Below, piece after piece: positions 22,875-26,882 of a DNA stretch of 26,882 nucleotides; within the stretch, counting starts at the first letter, position 1; each line of letters begins with the position of its first letter. The position numbers were made by a program, and so were the translations under genes. This stretch comes from a virus. The notes under the pieces were generated by a model that ran no database searches, was not told where the DNA came from, and saw only the letters and a program-made list of their open reading frames with translations. The stretch is from IMG/VR virus record IMGVR_UViG_3300013102_000065, positions 1 through 26,882 of that record. One strand, written 5' to 3'.

Positions 22875-23057
22875 TCAACTACGAATCAGCACTACCTCGT
22901 CCCGCCATGGCAGCAGGTTATCTTCTGCGTTGACCTGGAACCCCTCGCAGCCATCGTAATCGCAGTGGCACGTGGCAACTACATGCCCATTCAAGACTTG
23001 CTCGCGGGTCATCTCGGAACGCTCGGCATAACTAGCGAGGAACTGTTCAGCATTCAC
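22875..23057 (-). CDS. Small CxC...C protein, end of leftward operon
   Basis: A 60-aa protein from GTG 23057 with a strong GGGGGAGG ahead. The frame is open upstream, but that would read through the ribosome site. The N-terminal helix (AEQFLASYAERSEMTREQVL) precedes CHCDYDGCEGFQV, a cysteine cluster common in small actinophage proteins, and a WRDEVVLIRS end. GTGA overlaps the stop of the gene before. Possibly zinc-binding; function unknown. Confidence 0.7.
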   Translation of the reverse strand: MNAEQFLASYAERSEMTREQVLNGHVVATCHCDYDGCEGFQVNAEDNLLPWRDEVVLIRS

Positions 23058-23380
23058 TTGGCCTCCCCCATTCCCCTGCTGTCTAGTTCGTGGCATCGGG
23101 CGTACCATTCTTCTTCGGTTTCGTGGTACTCGTATGTGGCGTGGGGTTCTGGTTCGTTGACTTCGGTCCGATAGTCTGGCCCGCCCCATTCAGTACCAGC
23201 GTAAGCTTCCAACGCACGCAGCCCCGCTTTGGCCTGATAGTACAGCGCCCAATCCTCCGGCGTTGGTGGCGTTTCGTGGCGGGTAGCTTTGCGGGAATAC
23301 CGTGGGTCACTGAAAGACTTGTACATCCACACCGACTCAGCAGAAACCCACATAGTCATGGTGTTCTTGTTGATCTCCAT
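23054..23380 (-). CDS. Hypothetical protein, 108 aa
   Basis: From ATG 23380 with GGGGGGCGGG upstream; it begins 10 bases after the stop of the preceding gene. The longer open frame to 23509 would overlap that gene strongly and is not favoured. The protein is acidic and aromatic: MWVSAESVWMYKSF, PPTPEDWALYYQAKAGLRAL, then a glutamate/tyrosine-rich stretch (ATYEYHETEEEWYARCHEL). I see no known domain. It overlaps the last operon gene by 4 bases. Confidence 0.68.
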   Translation of the reverse strand: MEINKNTMTMWVSAESVWMYKSFSDPRYSRKATRHETPPTPEDWALYYQAKAGLRALEAYAGTEWGGPDYRTEVNEPEPHATYEYHETEEEWYARCHELDSRGMGEAK

Positions 23381-23390
23381 GCCCGCCCCC

Positions 23391-23591
23391 CTATTCCCTG
23401 CCGTCGAGTGCGTGGTGTGTGATGAGCCAGCCGATGTATCCGTTGTGCCCTTCGACTGGTTCAACTGTTGGCCCGCAGATGCAATCACCTTCAGGGTCGT
23501 CGTGGTCATGCTCTACAAGGTCATTGACGGGCCATACATGGTAGGGGTGGTCGCCTTCGATGTGGCAGTGCCATCGCTCGTCGGTTGTCAC
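23391..23591 (-). CDS. Small CxCGPxVEP protein, 66 aa
   Basis: The GTG at 23591 overlaps the TGA of the gene before (GTGA), giving 66 aa. The sequence starts VTTDERWHCHIEGDHPYHVWP and ends with DCICGPTVEPVEGHNGYIGW, then THHALDGRE, a pattern I recognise from short, separate actinophage proteins. The same frame stays open upstream to 23888, making an apparent 165-aa protein, but that extension is the upstream gene continuing after a frameshift. Histidines and cysteines suggest a metal-binding fold; function unknown. Confidence 0.72.
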   Translation of the reverse strand: MTTDERWHCHIEGDHPYHVWPVNDLVEHDHDDPEGDCICGPTVEPVEGHNGYIGWLITHHALDGRE

Positions 23592-23837
23592 GCCGATTTC
23601 CTTGCCCGGTATTCGCGGACCGCTTGTGCTTGTGCTGCTTTGCAAAGGTCGCACCGGCACCCGTGGTTTGTGTAGTGGCTTTGCATGCCGTGGGTGGACT
23701 CCGGAGCGATGGATTTGCATCCCTTTGGCTAGTCTCTGGTCCGCCCAGTATGACCTGATGGCATCGCTGCATTCATCACAGCGGCACCCGTTCCAGTAAC
23801 CTCGATTGGTTCCGCAACCCGTCTTGGTGTTGGTCAT
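23588..23837 (-). pseudogene. Tandem CRCDxC zinc-binding-like protein, frameshifted
   Basis: The start ATG 23837 overlaps the previous stop (ATGA). The first part, TGCGTNRGYWNGCRCDECSDA, ends at LAKG near 23722. A second, similar module, HYTNHGCRCDLCKAA, is in the +1 frame and ends in YRARKSA at TGA 23590-23588, overlapping the next GTG. Removing one G of the GGG at 23721-23723 joins both into an 82-aa protein with two CRCDxC modules. Hence one G seems inserted, or miscalled. The second module could also start alone at ATG 23686. Each module likely binds a metal; function unknown. Confidence 0.68.
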
Positions 23838-24193
23838 TTCTTGAGCCAGCCTGTCGCTATCAAGCGGGCACGTAACCCAGCAGGCCACGGTTCTGGCTCT
23901 GGCGGGTTCGGTGTCTCACCGGGAGCGACTTCGCCGCTCCTGTAGGGGTTTCGTTCGTGGGCGTCGGGGTCGTCCATGTTCACGTCATGCATCGGCCCGC
24001 CCTGCTTGAACCCTTGATCCCATGCTTGCGCGGCGATGAACGGGGCCGCGGCTTCAATGACCAGCGCAGCTTGGTGCTCAGGGTGAGATAACCCAAGCCT
24101 CGACCAGCCGCACAGGCATGATCCTGCGCTCTGCCGCTGGTGGGCCACAAGAACTCGTGCTACCGCTTCTGCTGCCGCGTCACTTACATGCAT
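23834..24193 (-). CDS. Small CLCGW-type protein, 119 aa
   Basis: From ATG 24193 with AAAGGAGG 8 bases upstream; a longer open frame to 24271 is not favoured. The N-terminal half has DAAAEAVARVLVAHQ, then SCLCGWSRLGLSHPEHQAALV, a motif I recall from many small actinophage proteins. The second half includes HDVNMDDPDAHERNPY, a proline-rich linker, and AGLRARLIATGWLKK. It overlaps its neighbours on both sides. The CxC plus histidines might bind zinc. Function unknown. Confidence 0.7.
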   Translation of the reverse strand: MHVSDAAAEAVARVLVAHQRQSAGSCLCGWSRLGLSHPEHQAALVIEAAAPFIAAQAWDQGFKQGGPMHDVNMDDPDAHERNPYRSGEVAPGETPNPPEPEPWPAGLRARLIATGWLKK

Positions 24194-24329
24194 GCCACTC
24201 GCCTCCTTTCTTGCAGACAAGCTGCAAGTCGGCATTTGGATGCTCACGCGCTGAGGACTCGGCCATGACATAGACCTCGCTGCCGTGTTGCAGGCCCCAC
24301 GCTTCTTCCGCTTCGTCAGGCACGCTCAT
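24180..24329 (-). CDS. Hypothetical protein, 49 aa
   Basis: A short frame whose ATG 24329 overlaps the stop of the preceding gene (ATGA) and whose end overlaps the next gene by 14 bases, covering that gene's ribosome site. Acidic start (MSVPDEAEEAWGLQHGSEVY), then VMAESSAREHPNADLQLVCKK and GGEWHACK. The continuous overlap pattern supports coding. No family recognised. Confidence 0.6.
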   Translation of the reverse strand: MSVPDEAEEAWGLQHGSEVYVMAESSAREHPNADLQLVCKKGGEWHACK

Positions 24330-24517
24330 GCTTCCACCTTCCAGTCAGGTAGTTCACGGGATACGAGGCGTGCGAGGCCAGCGTTGTTGCGGTTCATGTT
24401 GTTCACCATGTCCTTGGCTTCTTGCTCGGTGATGGGCCGGAAGTTCCAGGTTGTGACTTCACGGTCATAGTCACCATCAAGGAACGTCTTGTACTGGCAC
24501 GCCCACTGCCTAGTCAT
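24326..24517 (-). CDS. Hypothetical protein, 63 aa
   Basis: From ATG 24517 with GGAGGAGG immediately upstream, overlapping the previous stop by 4 bases. Sequence: MTRQWACQYKTFLDGDYDRE, a TWNFRPITEQEAKDMVNN helix and a C-terminal LVSRELPDWKVEA. The open frame to 24748 continues through the preceding gene and is a shadow. No known domain; a small globular protein is likely. Confidence 0.7.
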   Translation of the reverse strand: MTRQWACQYKTFLDGDYDREVTTWNFRPITEQEAKDMVNNMNRNNAGLARLVSRELPDWKVEA

Positions 24518-24669
24518 GCCTCCTCCGTTTTGCGCTGGTGCTGCCCTGTGCATCGGCATGGCTGCCCGATAGATGCGCTTGCGTGCGGGTTTCGCCATTC
24601 GTTGATGCCGTTGCAGTTGGCGCACTGCATGTTCTCGCACCAGAAGCAGCGTCCCGGATCGTAGCTCAT
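24514..24669 (-). CDS. Cysteine-rich small protein, 51 aa
   Basis: ATG 24669 overlaps the preceding stop (ATGA) and its TGA overlaps the next ATG. The protein contains CFWCENMQCANC at 8-19 (CxxC-x4-CxxC) and a later PCRCTG, six cysteines in all, a zinc-knuckle-like pattern. It fills exactly the space between neighbours. Likely nucleic-acid or protein binding, by analogy only. Confidence 0.68.
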   Translation of the reverse strand: MSYDPGRCFWCENMQCANCNGINEWRNPHASASIGQPCRCTGQHQRKTEEA

Positions 24670-24929
24670 GCTTCCTCCCGCAACGCCGCAACAACAGCAC
24701 GGGCCGTGTCAATGTGCCATGTCTTCGGGGCATAGCTCCAGCCAACACTCAAAGCGATAGTTCTCGCCGCTCGTTCTATCGCGGCCTCACTGACCTTGAA
24801 ATAGCCAGCCGCTAAGATCGCATCAGTCAGCTCGTGGTCCTGCTGATCGGGCGACTTGTAGCTGTTGACGGTCAGGTCTGGGCCGAAGTATCCGTAGATG
24901 ACCGCATGCAGCTCATCGTGCGCGGTCAT
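24666..24929 (-). CDS. Hypothetical protein, 87 aa
   Basis: ATG 24929 and TGA at 24668-24666 both lie in 4-base overlaps with neighbours. The helical sequence includes HDELHAVIYGYFGPDL, then DHELTDAILAAGYFKVSEAAIERAARTI and IDTARAVVAALREEA. No membrane span. Helical proteins of this type are common in early actinophage regions; function unknown. Confidence 0.72.
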   Translation of the reverse strand: MTAHDELHAVIYGYFGPDLTVNSYKSPDQQDHELTDAILAAGYFKVSEAAIERAARTIALSVGWSYAPKTWHIDTARAVVAALREEA

Positions 24930-25279
24930 GCCGTGTCACCACCCAACGCCTGGGTGAGTGCGGCGCGCAGGTCTTTTGCCGCCGTTCCTTTGCGCAGCGC
25001 AGGAGTCTCTTCCCAGTACGCCGCAAGCGTCTCCACGGCCTCTACTGCTGCGATGAGCTTGGCCTGATCCGTGGTGGCGTGGGCGATGAACTCGGCGTCA
25101 GCGAGGACGCGGGGCCCGTGCTTGTCACCGCATGACGCTACGAACGAAACCTGCTCTTGGTCGTGCACCACGTCTACCTCGTCATAGAGGTTGTCCTCCC
25201 GCGTTTCCCACGGTCCGGGGGTGGCTGCGGCGAGTCGGTCTTTCAGGGGCTGCAACAAGGACGGGATGCTGGCGGTCAT
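24926..25279 (-). CDS. Phage protein with ATPGPW motif, 117 aa
   Basis: A 117-aa protein with LKDRLAAATPGPWETRED near the N-terminus, a motif recurring in phage accessory proteins of Ea22-like type, and FIAHATTDQAKLIAAVEAVETL in the C-terminal helix. Both ends overlap neighbours by 4 bases. In other phages such proteins are non-essential early proteins; a specific role is not known. Confidence that it codes is high. Confidence 0.78.
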   Translation of the reverse strand: MTASIPSLLQPLKDRLAAATPGPWETREDNLYDEVDVVHDQEQVSFVASCGDKHGPRVLADAEFIAHATTDQAKLIAAVEAVETLAAYWEETPALRKGTAAKDLRAALTQALGGDTA

Positions 25280-25464
25280 GATGCGTCACCTCGCGGCGAA
25301 ACTTCGGACAGCATGAACCCGTAGTCTTGTCCGTCAACCTCAATACCAACGGTCCCCATGAACTCGCTGTGATAGATGACCACTCCGGTGCGTCCATCCT
25401 TGAGGTGGCCGCGTGAGTTGATGATGACGCACTCTCCCACGATGGGGAATTTTCGGTTGCTCAT
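25276..25464 (-). CDS. First gene of leftward operon, 62 aa
   Basis: A 62-aa protein from ATG 25464: SNRKFPIVGECVIINSRGH, then DGRTGVVIYHSEFMGTVGIEV and YGFMLSEVSPRGDAS, suggesting a small beta-barrel (SH3-like) fold. The frame is open to 25503, but a well-formed promoter (-10 at 25472-25477, 7 bases before this ATG) predicts a leaderless start here. It heads the operon that runs to 22875. Function unknown. Confidence 0.75.
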   Translation of the reverse strand: MSNRKFPIVGECVIINSRGHLKDGRTGVVIYHSEFMGTVGIEVDGQDYGFMLSEVSPRGDAS

Positions 25465-25471
25465 ACACGTG

Positions 25472-25500
25472 AGTCTACCTTTCTTGGTTGGTGATGTCAC
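25472..25500 (-). promoter_or_regulatory. Promoter of leftward operon
   Basis: On the minus strand GTGACA (25500-25495) is followed by 17 bases and TAGACT (25477-25472), close to the sigma-70/SigA consensus with ideal spacing. The first ATG is 7 bases further, so the mRNA is probably leaderless. Both boxes lie within or beside the dyad at 25473-25514. Confidence 0.72.
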
Positions 25501-25514
25501 CAAGAAAGGTAGAC
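25473..25514. promoter_or_regulatory. 16-bp dyad overlapping promoter (operator candidate)
   Basis: GTCTACCTTTCTTGGT (25473-25488) and its perfect complement (25499-25514) are separated by 10 bases. Inside, TTGGTGA-TG-TCACCAA (25488-25503) is a second dyad. There is no T run, so it is not a plain terminator. Its arms cover the -10 and its centre covers the -35, an arrangement suited to a repressor operator. Confidence 0.6.
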
Positions 25515-25565
25515 GAGTTTGTGGGCTCTGCTCATTGGGGTGTTACAGCAGAGACAACAGATAGG

Positions 25566-26033
25566 TTAGGCGACGAGTAAAAGACCTGCTGCACGTAACG
25601 GGCGGATGGGTGGCGGCGCACCACGCTGCGCCTCCACCGTCCCCACACCAATACAGAACCTGCCGCACACCTCGAAAATGGTTTGTTCTTCCGGGGTCAA
25701 CGAGAACACCCTGGCGTACAACAGGTCCTCGTCAACGTCCAAAGCGTCCGCAATATCAGCCGCGTTCGTGTGCCGAGTCATCGCCGCCAAAAACGCCGGG
25801 AACGGGATCAACCTACGCGCCGTCAACCTCTCCACAGCAATCTCACGCTGCAACCTCTGAACCAACGACACAGCCGGCCCATGCCCAAGGAGCTTATGCG
25901 TCAACTCATGCTCAAACGTGCACCGCTGCGAACGATTCGGCATCCGCTTATCCACATAAATGTTCCCCGTCTCGTGGTCGTAATACCCACAAACACCTGC
26001 GGGAAGGTCAACGTACAGCGCAGTACTACCCAT
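25566..26033 (-). CDS. ImmA/IrrE-like metallopeptidase
   Basis: A 155-aa protein with the zinc peptidase motif HELTH (H42, E43, H46) in TFEHELTHKLLGH, preceded by GYYDHETGNIYVDKRM as in ImmA/IrrE proteins. Such enzymes can inactivate a phage repressor by cleavage, as ImmA does in ICEBs1. It lies 107 bases downstream of the repressor on the same strand, a common pair. ATG 26033 has only a loose ribosome site (GGAGAGG 13 bases upstream). The C-terminal half is helical (ADIADALDVDEDLLYARVF) and may bind the repressor. Role inferred from the motif and context. Confidence 0.83.
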   Translation of the reverse strand: MGSTALYVDLPAGVCGYYDHETGNIYVDKRMPNRSQRCTFEHELTHKLLGHGPAVSLVQRLQREIAVERLTARRLIPFPAFLAAMTRHTNAADIADALDVDEDLLYARVFSLTPEEQTIFEVCGRFCIGVGTVEAQRGAPPPIRPLRAAGLLLVA

Positions 26034-26140
26034 GGAAGCCCCAGCCTCTCCAGAACGAATGATGCGTGAATCACTAGGAGAGCATGGGGCCGTGACATTA
26101 ATCCACTTCTCCGGCGTGTTAGTCCAACGACACGATTAAC

Positions 26141-26680
26141 TTACTTCCGGGTAGCTTTCCTGGGGTCTACCTTCTTACCCCCACGCGGGGTATGCGCCGC
26201 AAGGTCATACGCGTTCTGATGCGCCACCTGCGCCGGAGTCCCCTTGAAGTCGGCCCCTCCACTAGCCAACTTCCCCACATCCACAGCATCCTGCAACGAC
26301 GCCACAGAACCCAACGTCATGCGCCACCTGTCCATGCGTTTGATGACTTCAAGTAGTAGCGCCTCATCCGTAAGGTCCGCAGCCGCCGATACTGGTTCTT
26401 CTTTCTCCCAGTCACGGAACCACTCGAACGTCAGCTCGTCCTGGTCCTTCTTCAACGCCTCAGTGAGTGAACCGTCACGCCACATGAGTAGGTCTTCGAT
26501 CTTTGACCTGTTCGTTGACTGCGGGAACGTGTGACCCAGTTCGAACTGCGCCAACGTTTTGAAGTTGCCGATACCTGCGGCTTCTGCTGCTTTCTCGACT
26601 GAGGTGTAGCCGAGGCGTGCTCGTTCTGCACGGACTAACTGCCCGAGGTGGGCTACCAGTGTCTTGTCCGGGTTGCTCAT
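26141..26680 (-). CDS. Helix-turn-helix immunity repressor
   Basis: A 179-aa protein from ATG 26680, with AAGGAAGG 8 bases upstream. The N-terminal domain (residues of about 8-60: LVAHLGQLVRAERARLGYTS, then EKAAEAAGIGNFKTLAQFELG) is a Xre/Cro-type helix-turn-helix. A helical middle (TFEWFRDWEKEEP) and basic C-terminus (PRGGKKVDPRKATRK) follow. There is no LexA-type autocleavage site, consistent with regulation by the adjacent ImmA-like peptidase. An upstream GAGTAC dyad is a natural operator. Likely the lysogeny repressor; other Xre regulators are possible. Confidence 0.8.
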   Translation of the reverse strand: MSNPDKTLVAHLGQLVRAERARLGYTSVEKAAEAAGIGNFKTLAQFELGHTFPQSTNRSKIEDLLMWRDGSLTEALKKDQDELTFEWFRDWEKEEPVSAAADLTDEALLLEVIKRMDRWRMTLGSVASLQDAVDVGKLASGGADFKGTPAQVAHQNAYDLAAHTPRGGKKVDPRKATRK

Positions 26681-26723
26681 GCCCAAAACCTTCCTTGTTA
26701 TTCGAATGTTGGGCAACACGTAG

Positions 26724-26767
26724 GAGTACCCGATTTTTTGGTAGTGAGTACCTGCTCCGTACTCACT
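26724..26767. promoter_or_regulatory. Repressor operator candidate, GAGTAC boxes
   Basis: AGTGAGTAC (26743-26751) and GTACTCACT (26759-26767) form a perfect 9-bp dyad with a 7-base centre. A further GAGTAC lies at 26724-26729. These lie 44 to 87 bases upstream of the repressor start, where operators controlling it and a rightward promoter are expected. Confidence 0.6.
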
Positions 26768-26882
26768 GCGGCGGTGTTTTTCTACCTGTTGCTGTCACAA
26801 CACTGGCAGAAGTTTTCTTTGTTTACATAGTCAACTCCCGGATTCCGACACGCCGGTGACAGTGCCGCACGCCCATTCGAAA
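26768..26882. other. Truncated control region at window end
   Basis: No supported gene. It is T-rich in parts (26778-26785, 26812-26825), as in promoter regions, but I could not fix -35/-10 boxes. ATTCGAA occurs at 26700-26706 and 26875-26881. A rightward cro-like early gene would be expected just beyond the window. Confidence 0.4.

Noticed and set aside
25526-25553. CTCTGCT/AGCAGAG hairpin as terminator after the metallopeptidase
   Set aside because: Only 7 bp with a 14-base loop and no T run on either strand; too weak to list.
25901-26098. 65-codon reverse frame overlapping the metallopeptidase start
   Set aside because: Most of it overlaps the HELTH-containing gene in another frame, with no ribosome site or recognisable sequence.

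Overview
The window reads as most of the left and central part of a temperate, long-tailed, non-contractile (siphovirus) phage genome from a high-GC Gram-positive actinobacterium. Evidence: terminase-portal-MuF-scaffold-capsid order, a tape measure gene, many GTG starts, GC-rich codons, genes linked by 4-base ATGA/GTGA overlaps, several apparently leaderless -10 elements, and proteins resembling those of Arthrobacter/Microbacterium-type phages. The host genus is only a guess (Micrococcales, low confidence). A tRNA 3'-end (attP-like) core lies between integrase and further phage genes. This fits a free or complete phage genome better than a prophage edge.

Layout. (1) 65-9628, forward: packaging, head and connector genes, major tail protein, and tail assembly chaperones made by a -1 frameshift on CCCTTTT at 9233-9239. 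(2) 9926-17021, forward: tape measure, distal tail and minor tail proteins. Two reverse-strand insertions interrupt this module: a two-helix membrane protein (9625-9876) and a coupled pair of small genes (13712-14133). The minor tail gene at 14178-15472 is split by a one-base frameshift in a G run. (3) 17018-18817, forward: membrane proteins, a cysteine-peptidase-like endolysin and a holin. (4) 18839-20695, forward: two small tail-fibre pieces (one with YD/RHS-like sequence) and a large SGNH hydrolase, probably host-surface recognition. (5) 20714-22380, reverse: a 48-aa protein, a strong terminator, a tyrosine integrase, and a small gene paralogous to the reverse gene at 13885-14133. (6) 22384-22874, non-coding: tRNA-like attachment core flanked by repeated GGGAACA boxes, then hairpins. 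(7) 22875-25464, reverse: a tightly overlapped operon of eleven small, often cysteine-rich genes, several shorter than 60 codons, starting from a well-formed promoter embedded in a 16-bp dyad. One of these genes is frameshifted. (8) 25566-26680, reverse: ImmA/IrrE-like metallopeptidase and a helix-turn-helix repressor, with an operator-like GAGTAC dyad upstream. The window stops in that control region, before any rightward early gene.

Most interesting: a small paralogous family of unknown function in two reverse-strand positions (one coupled to integrase, one embedded in the tail operon); reverse-strand genes sharing a -10-only leaderless promoter design; the promoter/dyad at 25472-25514; and the cryptic chain of overlapping cysteine-rich genes, which shows that a 165-codon open frame at 23391-23888 is really two genes.
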